Below are positions 16,312-26,504 of a DNA stretch of 64,000 bases, one piece after another. This DNA is from Mameliella sp. CS4 (GTDB taxonomy: Bacteria > Pseudomonadota > Alphaproteobacteria > Rhodobacterales > Rhodobacteraceae). Every line of letters starts with the position of its first letter. Within the stretch, counting starts at the first letter, position 1. The notes under the pieces are model-generated. The model ran no database searches and was not told where the DNA came from. It worked only from the letters and a program-made list of their open reading frames with translations. Where the stretch lies: the NCBI RefSeq assembly GCF_019392335.1, contig NZ_JAHXRQ010000012.1, forward strand, positions 62,001 to 126,000, given 5' to 3'. The position numbers and the translations under genes were made by a program.

Positions 16312-16408
16312 ATCCCCGTTTGCCGCCGGGGAAACCCGCCCGTGCCATCCGGGCCTCTTGGCGGGTCAGCCGGGAAGAGCCTCCTGTTTCTTTGGGCTTG
16401 AAATACTC

Positions 16409-16460
16409 GGGGGGTCCGGAGGGCAAAGCCCCCCGGCGGTCGCCGCGCGCCAGCGCGGCG
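16409..16460. repeat. Two GC-rich hairpins between convergent genes
   Basis: GGGGGG (16409-16414) can pair with CCCCCC (16429-16434), and CGCCGCGC (16441-16448) pairs perfectly with GCGCGGCG (16453-16460). They lie between the convergent deaminase and GMC genes and may act as a two-way transcription stop. The preceding TTTGGGCTTGAAATACTCGG string looks like an intergenic repeat common in roseobacters, from memory only. Confidence 0.5.
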
Positions 16461-16480
16461 AAACCCCAAGACGACAAGGC

Positions 16481-18100
16481 TCAGGCCGTCAGGTGGTCGC
16501 GCGCTGCCGCCTTGATCATGTCGGCGGCCTTCTCGGCGATCATGATGGTCGGAGAGTTGGTGTTGCCAGAGGTGATGCTTGGCATGACAGAGGCATCCAC
16601 CACCCGCAGCCCGCCGATACCATTGACCTTCAACTCCGCATCCACCACCGCCCCGGCGTCAGTGCCCATGCGCGCCGTGCCCACGGGGTGAAAGATCGTC
16701 GAGGCGACCTGCCCGGCGCCTTCGGCAAGGTCCGCATCGCTCTGGTAGCTCGGGCCCGGTTTGAATTCCTCGGGGCGGTAGCGTGCCAGCGCCGGCTGCT
16801 CCATGATCCGCCGTGTCAGCCGGATTGCCCGCGCGGCCACGATCCGGTCGCCCTCGGTCGACAGATAATTCGGCTGGATCTCCGGATGCGCCTTCGGGTC
16901 GGGCGAAGAGAGACGCACGTACCCTCGGCTCTCGGGCCGCAGGTGGCAGACGCTGGCGGTGATCGCATCGAAGTCATGCGGCGGCTGGCCAAAGGCCTCC
17001 AGCGTCACGGGCTGGACGTGGTATTCCAGGTCGGGCGTCGCCACCTCCTCCGAGGAATAGGCAAAGGCCCCCAGCTGGCTGGGCGCCATCGACATGGGCC
17101 CTGTGCGCCGCGCGAGGTATTCCAGCCCGATCTTCGCCTGTCCCCACAGGCTCGACGCCATGCTGTTCAGCGTCTTCGCGCCCGAAACCTTGTAGGCACA
17201 GCGGATCTGAAGATGGTCCTGCAGGTTGGCGCCGACACCGGGCTGGTCCAGGACGGTCCCGATCCCCTGATCCTGCAACAGCGCGCCGGGTCCGATCCCC
17301 GACAGTTGCAGGATCTGAACCGAGCCGATCGACCCCGCCGACAGGATCACCTCGCGCCGGGCATGAACCTGCATCGGGGCGTTCTCGCGCCGGAACCGTA
17401 CCCCCGTCGCGCGCCGACCGTCGAACAGCAGCCGCTCTGCCTGAGCATGGGTGATCACGTCCAGATTGGCCCTTTGACGCGCCGGTTTCAGGAACCCCTT
17501 GGCCGTGCTCCACCGCCAACCCTTGCGCTGGTTGACCTTGAAATAGCCGACGCCGAAATTGTCGCCACGGTTGAAATCGCCGGTCTCGGGCAGGCCCGCC
17601 TCGACGGCCGCCGCTTTCCAGGCGTCGAGGATCTCCCAGCGCAGGCGGGCCTCTTCGACCCGCCATTCGCCGCCCTCGCCGTGCATCTCGTCGGCGCCGC
17701 CGTAATAGTCCTCGGACTTGAGGAAATAGGGCAGTACGTCGTCCCAGCCCCAGCCGGTCAGCCCCATCTGTCGCCAGCCGTCGTAGTCCGCCGCCTGTCC
17801 GCGCAGGTAGAGCATCCCGTTGATCGAGGAACAGCCGCCCAGCACCTTGCCGCGCGGATAGAGCAGTTCGCGCCCGTTCAGACCGGCGCAGGCGGCGGTC
17901 TTGTAGCCCCAGTCGGTGCGCGGATTGCCGATGCAATACAGGTATCCGACGGGGATGTGAATCCAGTGGTAATTGTCGCGGCCACCGGCCTCGAGCAGCA
18001 GGACGCGGGTGTCCGGGTCCTCGCTCAACCGGTTGGCCAGCACACAGCCGGCGGTGCCGGCACCGACAATGACATAGTCATAGGTTCCAAGATCCTGCAT
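16481..18100 (-). CDS. GMC-family FAD oxidoreductase (choline-dehydrogenase-like)
   Basis: 539 residues. The FAD site is YVIVGAGTAGCVLANRL with LLLEAGG; GMC signature 1 is GKVLGGCSSINGMLYLRG and signature 2 is ILSAGSIGSVQILQLSGIGP. The C-terminal part has HPVGTARMGTD and VDASVMPSITSGNTNSPTIMIAEKAA. The family oxidises primary or sugar alcohols; the substrate cannot be read here. The start (MQDLGTY) follows GGGAGG; an upstream Met 19 codons earlier would include poorly conserved sequence. It may be co-transcribed with the acetyltransferase and oxygenase upstream. Confidence 0.88.
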   Translation of the reverse strand: MQDLGTYDYVIVGAGTAGCVLANRLSEDPDTRVLLLEAGGRDNYHWIHIPVGYLYCIGNPRTDWGYKTAACAGLNGRELLYPRGKVLGGCSSINGMLYLRGQAADYDGWRQMGLTGWGWDDVLPYFLKSEDYYGGADEMHGEGGEWRVEEARLRWEILDAWKAAAVEAGLPETGDFNRGDNFGVGYFKVNQRKGWRWSTAKGFLKPARQRANLDVITHAQAERLLFDGRRATGVRFRRENAPMQVHARREVILSAGSIGSVQILQLSGIGPGALLQDQGIGTVLDQPGVGANLQDHLQIRCAYKVSGAKTLNSMASSLWGQAKIGLEYLARRTGPMSMAPSQLGAFAYSSEEVATPDLEYHVQPVTLEAFGQPPHDFDAITASVCHLRPESRGYVRLSSPDPKAHPEIQPNYLSTEGDRIVAARAIRLTRRIMEQPALARYRPEEFKPGPSYQSDADLAEGAGQVASTIFHPVGTARMGTDAGAVVDAELKVNGIGGLRVVDASVMPSITSGNTNSPTIMIAEKAADMIKAAARDHLTA

Positions 18101-18205
18101 GGCCCGCCTCCCGTTGCCTCGGGCCGCAGTATTGGCGGGCGGGGCCACGGGAGGCAATCTGGAAAACCGGTGCGGGGCGCGCCACCGCGGATCCCGGCGG
18201 GCGGG

Positions 18206-18661
18206 TCAGCCCGGGGGCTGATGCCAGGTGACGGTGACGGGCTGCGCCACAAGCCCGTTCAGCCAGGGGGTCATTTCGTCGATGACCGTGGCCTGCAAGG
18301 CCAGCCGTTCCGGCCGGTCCACGACCCAGACATAGCCGTTCGCCGCGCCCCTTCGCCCCATCTCGGGGTAGAGATAGGCGCAGCCGGTATAGCCCCCAGC
18401 CTTGTCGCGGACGATCCAGGCAAAGGAGCGGCCTTCAAGGAACTCGCGATCATGCCAGCCCATGTCGTAGAGGTTTTCCTCCAGTGTCAGGCCGTTCGGC
18501 CAGTCGCCAAAGAGTCCCCTGAGCACATGGGCCGACCCGGTCACTGCGGCGAAATCCTCTTCGACCTCGGCGGGCGACAGCGGTGTCAGGTCGAACCCCT
18601 GCATCGTGGCGCTGCGGGGCAGGGGGTTGGGATCGAAATCCGGATGGGCGCGGGGATTCAT
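18206..18661 (-). CDS. Small GNAT-like acetyltransferase
   Basis: 151 residues. The central segment FAWIVRDKAGGYTGCAYLYPEMG and the following YVWVVDRPERLALQATVIDEMTPWL fit the later strands and last helix of an N-acetyltransferase, though the CoA loop is not obvious. The start overlaps the end of the upstream oxygenase by four bases, so the two are coupled. Substrate unknown. An alternative Met (MQGFDLTPL) 19 codons in is possible. Confidence 0.6.
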   Translation of the reverse strand: MNPRAHPDFDPNPLPRSATMQGFDLTPLSPAEVEEDFAAVTGSAHVLRGLFGDWPNGLTLEENLYDMGWHDREFLEGRSFAWIVRDKAGGYTGCAYLYPEMGRRGAANGYVWVVDRPERLALQATVIDEMTPWLNGLVAQPVTVTWHQPPG

Positions 18662-19737
18662 GTGCCGGGCTCTTTTGCCTCGCGCTTGAAGGGGTTCTCG
18701 TCGGGCACGTCGAAATCCAGCACCAGCTCACCCTTTTCGCGCGCATCCGCCATGTAGCGGAAGGCGTTCACGGACATGCGCATCAAGTGATCCCCGGCTT
18801 TCATCGGCGGGTATTTCTCCATGACCTCGGGGGTGCGGAATTTCTCCAGCGGTTCGATCACCGCGTGATAGTCCAACCCAAAGAACAGCGGGAAGGAGTA
18901 CCGCTCTTCCCCAAGGTTGGCGACACGGTGCTGGGTGGATTTGAATTGCCCGCCCGACCAGGTTTCGAAGATGTCGCCGATATTGACCACGAAACAGCCC
19001 GGGATCGGCGGCGCCTCGATCCAGACATCCTCGGCGTTCATGACCTGAAGCCCCGGCGCGCCGGTCATCAGGATGGTGAAACATTCGAAATCCGAATGTG
19101 CCGCGATGCCGACGAGTTCCTTGGTCGCGGGCATCTCGTTGGGGATGTAGCGCAAGAGGCGCAGTTGCGAGGTGGGATAGGTGATGTGCCGAGTCAGTTC
19201 CTCGGTCTCGACCCCCAGTTCCAGCGCCAGCGCGTCCAGCAGGCGCAGGCCAAGCCCGAAGGCCTGGTCGTAATAGCTCGCAACCGTGTCCTTCCAGCCG
19301 GGAATGTCGGGCCAGACGTTGGGGCCGGTCATGCGCCAGCCCGCGAGGTAGTCCGGGTGATCCGCCGGCGCTTCAAAGGACATGTCCCAGGCCTCGTTGA
19401 AGTTGATCGACTTGGGGAAGTCGGCGCCATTCTCCTCGAAGGGGACGTAGCCGCGATGATGGGTGGTGAAGCCGGACCAGTACTTCATCTTGAAGCTGCG
19501 CGGCTTGTCGTGGAATTCCTTCGACGCGGCAAAGACCGCGTCGATCAGCTCCTGCGAGATGCCGTGCCCGGTGATGTAGAAGAACCCCGATGTGCGCGCC
19601 GCAGCGCCGAGGTCGGCGGCGACCTTCGCCTTGTCCGCCGCGTCCCCCGTGAACAGCCCCGAGAGATCGACGACCGGCAGGGTCGCGTCCTCAACCGTCA
19701 GGGCCTTTTGGTCGTCTGAAATCGTGCTGCGCGCCAT
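18658..19737 (-). CDS. 2-oxoglutarate/Fe(II)-dependent oxygenase, isopenicillin-N-synthase-like
   Basis: 359 residues. The N-terminal DIOX_N domain has LPVVDLSGLF and GFFYITGHGI. The jelly-roll core has the metal triad: HSDFECFT (His, Asp) and QHRVAN (His), with RYSFPLFFG providing the Arg that binds 2-oxoglutarate. The family hydroxylates or desaturates small molecules. It is divergent from the polyamine-type transporter, with 236 bases between, and its product could act on what the transporter brings in (inference). Confidence 0.9.
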   Translation of the reverse strand: MARSTISDDQKALTVEDATLPVVDLSGLFTGDAADKAKVAADLGAAARTSGFFYITGHGISQELIDAVFAASKEFHDKPRSFKMKYWSGFTTHHRGYVPFEENGADFPKSINFNEAWDMSFEAPADHPDYLAGWRMTGPNVWPDIPGWKDTVASYYDQAFGLGLRLLDALALELGVETEELTRHITYPTSQLRLLRYIPNEMPATKELVGIAAHSDFECFTILMTGAPGLQVMNAEDVWIEAPPIPGCFVVNIGDIFETWSGGQFKSTQHRVANLGEERYSFPLFFGLDYHAVIEPLEKFRTPEVMEKYPPMKAGDHLMRMSVNAFRYMADAREKGELVLDFDVPDENPFKREAKEPGT

Positions 19738-19973
19738 GCGTCGTCTCCCGAGTCGTTTGCCTGTCTTCAGGCTGGCGCGAAAAGGCCGATCGGGTATCAG
19801 CGGCGATTAAGAATGCCGCCGGATCGGCGCGGTTTGCCTTTTATTTGATCAATTTTCGGGGCCGGTGGTCTCTTTGCGGTCGGTTTCTTTGACCAGTCCC
19901 GGGTCTGCGCGCGCTCATGAGGGCATGACGGGCCGCCAGCGTTCACGCCGGCCGGGGAATGAGGAAGCTTACC

Positions 19974-21047
19974 ATGACAAAGCTCAACAGACGTACACTG
20001 CTCAAGACCGGGGCCGCCGGTCTCGCCGCCTCCAGCGTGCTGGGCACGCCGCTGATCGCGCAGTCGCGCAGCCTGAAGATCGGCAGCTACGGCGGCTACT
20101 TCGAGGACAGCTTCAAGGAATTTGTCTATCCCGCCTTCACCGATGCCACCGGCATCGCGGTGGAAAGCGTGACACAGCCCAATTCGACCGACTGGCTGGT
20201 GACGATGCAGCAGGCGACGGCGGCGGGCAGCGTGCCGGCGGACCTGTCGCTTTACGCCCGCGATACCTTGATCAAGGCCAGCCGGATCGGCGGGCTGCTC
20301 AAGCCGCTGAACCTATCCGCCATGCCGGCCACCAGCAACCTTGACCCCTATTTTGTCTTCGAGGCCTCCGAGGGTCCGCTGGGCGTGGGCGCGATGTCGT
20401 GGTTCACGGCGATGGTCATCAACCCGGGTGAGGTCGAGGCACCTGCCAGCTGGGCAGAGTTCTGGGACAGCTCGGTCTACGAGGCCTCGCTGGGGCTGTC
20501 GCGCAACTACAACTCGCAGTTCCTGGACATCGTGGCGGCGACCTTCTTCGAGGGCGAAGAAACCTTCAAGACCGACGAGGGCATCCTTGCGCTGATCGAG
20601 AAGGCGGCCGAGATCAAGCCCAACGTCGCCCTGTGGTGGTCCGCCGAAAGCCAGATGGAACAGTCCATGAAGAACGGCGACGTGATCGGCGGGCAATATT
20701 ACCTGGACGTGGCCAACCTGATGATGGCCGACGGCTTTCCGATCAAGCCGATCTTCCCCAAGGAAGGCAACCCGCAGGACTATGGCTCGTGGTGCCTGTC
20801 GTCGCTTTCGGACAAGGCCGACGAGGCGGCGGAGTTCATCAATTTCTCTTCCGATCCGGCCACGCAGGCGCTGATGAGCCGCAAGATCGGCACAGCGCCG
20901 CTCCTGGATCAATCCAAGACAGACCTGACGGACGAGGAATTCGCCTTCGTCTCGGGCACGCCGTCGATCCGGCCCGCCTACGAGGCCTATCTCGACAAGG
21001 AGACCTTTATCAAGGAGAGCTGGGACAAGATGCTGGCGGGGGCGTAA
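19974..21047 (+). CDS. Polyamine/iron-type ABC transporter substrate-binding protein
   Basis: 357 residues. A Tat signal is visible (NRRTLLKTGAAGLAASS, ending near LIAQS). The mature start SRSLKIGSYGGYFEDSFKEFVYPAFTDATGI is typical of PotD/AfuA-type binding proteins, with a C-terminal FINFSSDPATQALMSRKIGTAPL hinge region. Start is the Met after GAGGAAG; another Met five codons earlier is less well placed. It is the first gene of a run of ATPase, two permeases, cysteine hydrolase and unknown protein. Ligand unknown. Confidence 0.88.
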   Translation: MTKLNRRTLLKTGAAGLAASSVLGTPLIAQSRSLKIGSYGGYFEDSFKEFVYPAFTDATGIAVESVTQPNSTDWLVTMQQATAAGSVPADLSLYARDTLIKASRIGGLLKPLNLSAMPATSNLDPYFVFEASEGPLGVGAMSWFTAMVINPGEVEAPASWAEFWDSSVYEASLGLSRNYNSQFLDIVAATFFEGEETFKTDEGILALIEKAAEIKPNVALWWSAESQMEQSMKNGDVIGGQYYLDVANLMMADGFPIKPIFPKEGNPQDYGSWCLSSLSDKADEAAEFINFSSDPATQALMSRKIGTAPLLDQSKTDLTDEEFAFVSGTPSIRPAYEAYLDKETFIKESWDKMLAGA

Positions 21048-21053
21048 CCGCCC

Positions 21054-22114
<1,061 letters not shown>

Positions 22115-22118
<4 letters not shown>

Positions 22119-23092
22119 CGGCGGTGGAGCGGATCGAGGCCGATACGGCCCAACGCCCGGCGCGCGAGGGACCGGGCCTGCGCCGCATCCTGCCCTGGTT
22201 CCTGACCGGCCTGATCACCCTGCTGTGTGTCGTGCCCTTCCTTCTGGTCATCGCCATCAGCTTTGGCCGCAAGATCGAGGGCGCCGCCTGGACCTGGGAT
22301 TTCACGCTGGCCAACTATCAAAGGTTTTTCGTCGGCGCGCTCTGGCCCGACGATGTGACATTTCTCTACCTGCAACAGCTTGGCTTTTCGTTCTGGTACG
22401 CGGTCATCGCCTCTTTGCTGGCGGTACTGACCGCGCTCCCCTTCACGCTGTTGCTGACGCGCCTGTCGCGCCGGGCACAGGCGGCCTGGCTGGTCTTCAT
22501 CCTGTCGTCTCTGTCGCTGTCCGAGGTCTTTATCGTCATGGGCTGGGACATCCTTCTGTCCAACAACTCGGGCCTTCCGGCGCTGTTCAAATCCACCGGG
22601 TTGACGCTGTGGCTCAAGGACGTGGGCTGGTTCCAGACGCTGCGCGACTGGGGGCTGGCCAGCCCGCGCAACGTCAAGTTCAAGACCTCGCAATTCGCGA
22701 CGATCCTGACCATGAGCTATCTCGTCTGGCCCTACGCGGTGATCCTGCTCTATCCGGCGCTGTCGCGCCTCGACCGCTCGCAGAGCGAGGCGGCGCGCAC
22801 GATGGGGGCAGGGGGCTGGACCGTGGCGCGCACGGTGATCCTGCCGGCGATCCGGCTGCCGCTCTTCGGATCGACCCTGCTGCTGTTTGTCTTCCTGCTG
22901 GGCACCTATGTCGCCGTGACGGTCTTTGCCGCGCCCGCGCAGCATACGACGGCGGTGGCCATCTACACCAACATCCGTGGCGCCAACCTGAACGCGCCTT
23001 TCGGGGCGACGCAGGCGGTGATCCTGCTGATCTCGGCAGGGCTCTGCCTTGGTCTTGGACACCGGCTGAACAAATGGGCGGAGGCGCGATGA
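22115..23092 (+). CDS. ABC transporter permease (PotB-like)
   Basis: 325 residues. A first membrane helix at about 28-50 precedes a periplasmic stretch; the core helices carry the ATPase-coupling EAA loop SQSEAARTMGAGGWTVARTVILPAIR. Start and stop overlap both neighbours by four bases. It is slightly longer than usual PotB because of an extended segment (about 150-190) between helices. Confidence 0.92.
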
Positions 23093-23889
23093 TGCGGAGT
23101 CTGGGCCATCTTTACATGGCGCTCTGCGCGGTGCTGCTGGCGCTGCCCATCGCCGTGGTCTGTGGCGCGGCGCTGAACGGCGGGCGCAGCATGTTCTTTC
23201 CCCCGCGCGATCCGACGCTGGCGCGTTTTGGCGAGTTCTTCGTCTCCGAGCCGGTCTGGACGCAGGCGCTGCTGAACTCGGTGATCGTCGCGGTGGGGGC
23301 CGCCATGCTGGCGGTCTTGCTGGCCTGGCCGGTGGCCTATCTGCTGTGGTCGACGGGATCAAAGCTGTCGCGCACACTGGCGGCGCTGGGATCCATGCCC
23401 TTTGCGGTGCCGCCCATCGTCTTTGGTGTCGGGCTGGGGTTCTTCTGGGGCTTCCTCGGCGGGCTGGGCACGATCTGGGCGGGGGTGGTCAGCCACGCGG
23501 TCCTGCTGATGGCGCTGCCCATGGTGACCATTTCGATCGGGCTGCAAAGCATCGACCGGTCGCACCTGGATGCCGCCGCAACAATGGGGGCAACCGAAGC
23601 TGTCACCTTCCGCACCGTGATCCTGCCGCAGACCATTCCCTACACGATCTCGGGGTTCTTTTTCGTGCTCGTGCTGTCATTCAACGAGTTCATCGTGATG
23701 TTCTTCGTCTCGGCCTCGGGCTTTGCCACCGTGACGCTGCAGATCTTCAACTCGCTGAGGAACGGCTACACGCCGACGATGGCCGTCGCGGCGATCACCT
23801 TCATCGGTGTCTCGGTTCTTGTCTTTTCCGCCGTCGCCCGTTGGGGCGACCTTCCGCGCCTGATGGGCGCGGATCAATCCCGCAACTGA
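23089..23889 (+). CDS. ABC transporter permease (PotC-like)
   Basis: 266 residues with about six helices. The coupling loop is HLDAAATMGATEAVTFRTVILPQ. The start is the first of two tandem ATG codons overlapping the upstream TGA; the second would shorten it by one residue. It completes the importer, and the cysteine hydrolase follows after 11 bases. Confidence 0.92.
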   Translation: MMRSLGHLYMALCAVLLALPIAVVCGAALNGGRSMFFPPRDPTLARFGEFFVSEPVWTQALLNSVIVAVGAAMLAVLLAWPVAYLLWSTGSKLSRTLAALGSMPFAVPPIVFGVGLGFFWGFLGGLGTIWAGVVSHAVLLMALPMVTISIGLQSIDRSHLDAAATMGATEAVTFRTVILPQTIPYTISGFFFVLVLSFNEFIVMFFVSASGFATVTLQIFNSLRNGYTPTMAVAAITFIGVSVLVFSAVARWGDLPRLMGADQSRN

Positions 23890-23900
23890 AGGAGAGCGTC

Positions 23901-24515
23901 ATGGCCCGCCAGCCCACCATCGTCGGAAACCCGGTCCTTCTGGTCATCGACATCCAGAAGAGTGCCTTCATGGAGGTCAAGGCCGGCATCCCCGTCATGC
24001 CCGGCTACAAAGAGAACATGGAACGCGCCCGCAGCGTCGTCGACGCCGCCCATGATGCGGGTATTCCGGTCGTCTTCGTGCAGGAGATCCACCGCCGCGA
24101 CATGGTGGATTACGGCCGCGAACTGGACGGGTCCGAGGACATCCACTGCATGGAGGGCGAACCGGGCACGCCGGTCGCCTTCGAGGAGATGGGCCGTCAG
24201 CCGGGCGACTACTACGTTCCCAAGCGGCGGTATTCCTGTTTCTACGGAACAGAGATGGAAATCCTGCTCAAGGGCCTGAAGGCACAGACGCTGATCCTTG
24301 TCGGTGGAATGACCGATGTCTGTGTCCACTACAGCTTCGTCGACGGACACCAGGGCGATTACCATTGCCGCGTAGTGGCGGATTGCGTCGGCGGCACCTC
24401 GCCCGAGGCGCATCAGGCTTCGTTGAACGCGATGGAATACCTGCAGGAAGGCGCGGTCCTGAGCGCCAGGGAAATCATCACGGCAATGGGTGAACAGAGG
24501 ATGGCAGCGGAATGA
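23901..24515 (+). CDS. Isochorismatase-family cysteine hydrolase
   Basis: 204 residues. The catalytic triad of the family is visible: Asp in LVIDIQKSAFM, Lys in YVPKRRYSCFYGT and Cys in VGGMTDVCVHYSF. Enzymes of this type cleave C-N bonds, for example nicotinamide, ureidoacrylate or carbamoyl-sarcosine. The start follows AAGGAGAG by seven bases. Directly behind a polyamine-type importer and overlapping the next gene by four bases, it probably deaminates or decarbamoylates the imported compound (inference). Confidence 0.9.
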   Translation: MARQPTIVGNPVLLVIDIQKSAFMEVKAGIPVMPGYKENMERARSVVDAAHDAGIPVVFVQEIHRRDMVDYGRELDGSEDIHCMEGEPGTPVAFEEMGRQPGDYYVPKRRYSCFYGTEMEILLKGLKAQTLILVGGMTDVCVHYSFVDGHQGDYHCRVVADCVGGTSPEAHQASLNAMEYLQEGAVLSAREIITAMGEQRMAAE

Positions 24516-25264
24516 TCACGACACAGACACTCCAGGGCCATTGGCACCGGGCCTGGCTCAAGTCGCAGGCCTTCTGCGACACGGAAACGACGGTTCACTG
24601 GATGCAGTGCGGGCCGCTTTACGTCGATGTCCGCATCCCGCCGAACCGGCCAGACACGCGGGGCGCCACGGCGCTGGCGGACCTCCCGGATGCGGCGCTG
24701 CTGTCGCTCTTGCGGGCCGAGGGGTTTGCGGGCGTGGTCGAGCTGAACGCGGATGTCTGCACCTGGCAACGGCTGATCAACTGGCATGGCCGCCCCGAGC
24801 AGGAGGACAGCGGTCAGCTGGAATTCCGTGGCTCCGACCAGTTGATGGAAACCGGGGTGCTGGGCGACTATGCCGAACTCTGGAACCGGCGCAGCGACCA
24901 TCCGGCCAGCGCGGTGCACATGATGGCGGGTTCGGCGGATGCCTATCTTGTCACCATCGGTCGGCGCTTTGTCTTTGGTGTCGGACTGGCCGAGGCCGAG
25001 AACTCGCGCAACATGATCGCCGCGCTGGAGGCCGGGCAGAGGACATGGGCCCTGCAGCAACAGTTCGGCAATGCCTTTGTGTTCGGGTGCTGGGACGGGG
25101 CGCACGGGATTGCGGAACTGTCCACCAATCCCCTGATCGAGGGTCAGCCGGTGCTGAGCTGCACCGGAGATGGCGAACTGGTCTGGCACGCGGTGGATTT
25201 CTTCGGCCAGCCGCGGGACGTGCCGCTTACGCGCCCGGTTGAGGTGCTCAACGACGTGGCGTGA
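24512..25264 (+). CDS. Conserved-looking protein of unknown function
   Basis: 250 residues, soluble, no signal sequence. Several features look structured: HWHRAWLKSQAF, WMQCGPLYVDVRIPPNRPD, FAGVVELNADVCTWQRLINWHG, and repeated strand pairs through to the C terminus, suggesting a mostly beta fold of lipocalin-like or related type. I do not recognise the family. It overlaps the cysteine hydrolase by four bases, so it belongs to the same unit and may act on the same substrate. Confidence 0.7.
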   Translation: MITTQTLQGHWHRAWLKSQAFCDTETTVHWMQCGPLYVDVRIPPNRPDTRGATALADLPDAALLSLLRAEGFAGVVELNADVCTWQRLINWHGRPEQEDSGQLEFRGSDQLMETGVLGDYAELWNRRSDHPASAVHMMAGSADAYLVTIGRRFVFGVGLAEAENSRNMIAALEAGQRTWALQQQFGNAFVFGCWDGAHGIAELSTNPLIEGQPVLSCTGDGELVWHAVDFFGQPRDVPLTRPVEVLNDVA

Positions 25265-25302
25265 CCGCCGGCCGATACTTCGCGCTTGCGGTAAAGCGGC
25301 GC

Positions 25303-25347
25303 GAAAGCGATTTCGAAATCGCTTTCCAAGGCCCTTCGAAGGGCCTT
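25303..25347. repeat. Two tandem perfect palindromes between convergent genes
   Basis: A 24-base perfect palindrome (25303-25326, GAAAGCGATTTC and its complement) is followed one base later by a 20-base perfect palindrome (25328-25347, AAGGCCCTTC and its complement). They sit between the convergent unknown gene and the metallo-beta-lactamase-fold gene. They may be bidirectional terminators or a dispersed repeat. Confidence 0.8.
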
Positions 25348-25355
25348 GTCCCGCC

Positions 25356-26138
25356 TCAGACGTCCCAGAGCGCGAGGTAATGATCGACGATTTGCTGACA
25401 GCGGTCACGGCCGAAGGCCGGGTCGTGGCCGCCCAGAACGCGGTTGACCGGCAGCGCGCGGATGCGGCGAAGGGTTTCGGAATAGGCGGCAATGTCCATG
25501 TCCTGCCCCTGATAGATCAACGGCCCGTCATAGATCGCATCGGCCCCGAAAAGCGTGCCGCTCTCGCCATGCCAGAGGCCGACCTGGCCGGGTGAGTGTC
25601 CGGGAAGGTGCAGGACCTCGGCCTGCCAGTCGCCAAGATCCACCACCGCACCGTCCTCGACCGTCCCGGTCGCCGGGGCCGGATGCAGCCTGTAGGCGTC
25701 CAGGTCGTACCCCGCATGCGGCAGTGCATCCACCAGGTGTGGCCAGAGCGGCGGATAGCCCGCGTCGGCAAAGAGCCTGCGGATCCGGTCCGGAATGCCG
25801 GCGGTGTCCAGGCTGTAGGGCTCCGGCGCGGCCAGTTCCCCGGCCTCCAGCGGGTGCACCAGCCGTGTCTCGAACTCATGCGCGGCGCCGATGTGATCGA
25901 CATGCGTATGGGTGGTGAACAGGATCAGCGGTTTGGCAGGATCGGGACGCAGCGCATCGACTACGGGCCGCAGCGGGGCCACACCCATGCCGCTGTCGAC
26001 AACCATGTCGGTCTCTGATCCCAGCACCAGGAAGATGTTGGCGGAAAAGATCGGGTGCACATGCGGTTCGCTCAGAACCCAGGTGCGATCGTCGATCTGA
26101 TGTGTGCCGTACCACGGCGAGGCAATGGGATAGCTCAT
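25356..26138 (-). CDS. Metallo-beta-lactamase-fold hydrolase
   Basis: 260 residues. The metal motif HTHVDHIG is present, with further ligands in LPGHSPGQVGLW, LFGADAIYDG and the C-terminal GGHDPAF. The family includes hydroxyacylglutathione hydrolases and lactonases, and the substrate is not evident. The start chosen (MSYPIAS) is 13 codons inside the open frame because the upstream residues (RISPRRTRLKR) look non-coding. The gene is divergent from the guanidine operon. Confidence 0.85.
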   Translation of the reverse strand: MSYPIASPWYGTHQIDDRTWVLSEPHVHPIFSANIFLVLGSETDMVVDSGMGVAPLRPVVDALRPDPAKPLILFTTHTHVDHIGAAHEFETRLVHPLEAGELAAPEPYSLDTAGIPDRIRRLFADAGYPPLWPHLVDALPHAGYDLDAYRLHPAPATGTVEDGAVVDLGDWQAEVLHLPGHSPGQVGLWHGESGTLFGADAIYDGPLIYQGQDMDIAAYSETLRRIRALPVNRVLGGHDPAFGRDRCQQIVDHYLALWDV

Positions 26139-26299
26139 GCGCTTCAGCCTTGTTCGGCGCGGCGAGATGCGCAACAAGATTGCCGGTTTTTCAACCAGGT
26201 GTCGGGAAAATCGCTTATACTTTCAGCGAATCCATTTTGATCCGCCCTGAATTGAAGCACCCGAGGTGACAGAATTCCCATGCGCAAGATGCTGAACCA

Positions 26300-26411
26300 T
26301 GCAGGGCGCCTAGGGTTCCGCCTCACTCTCTCCCTTGAGGGTCTGGTCCAAGAGGCGCCACCGGCCGGGCAAATTCCCGGCGGGACACGGCGGGGCAAAA
26401 ACCCGGGAGAA
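26300..26411 (+). promoter_or_regulatory. Guanidine-I riboswitch (ykkC motif)
   Basis: The conserved ykkC blocks occur in order: CGCCTAGGGTTCCGCC (from 26308), GGTCTGGTCCAAGAGG (from 26339), ACACGGCGGGGCAAAA (from 26385) and ACCCGGGAGAAC (26401-26412). This motif binds guanidinium and turns on export, carboxylation or hydrolysis genes. It precedes a transporter plus guanidine-hydrolase-like gene, which matches the known regulon. Rest of the 366-base gap: 26139-26299 is plain leader or promoter sequence, and 26412-26504 is the switching region described in the findings. Confidence 0.93.
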
Positions 26412-26504
26412 CACTGCGCATTGGGGGCTACCGTTCTCTCGAGTTCCGCCTCGGTCCCCCGATTTGCGAACCTTTTGGCGGAACGCTGCACGAGGGGACT
26501 ACCC

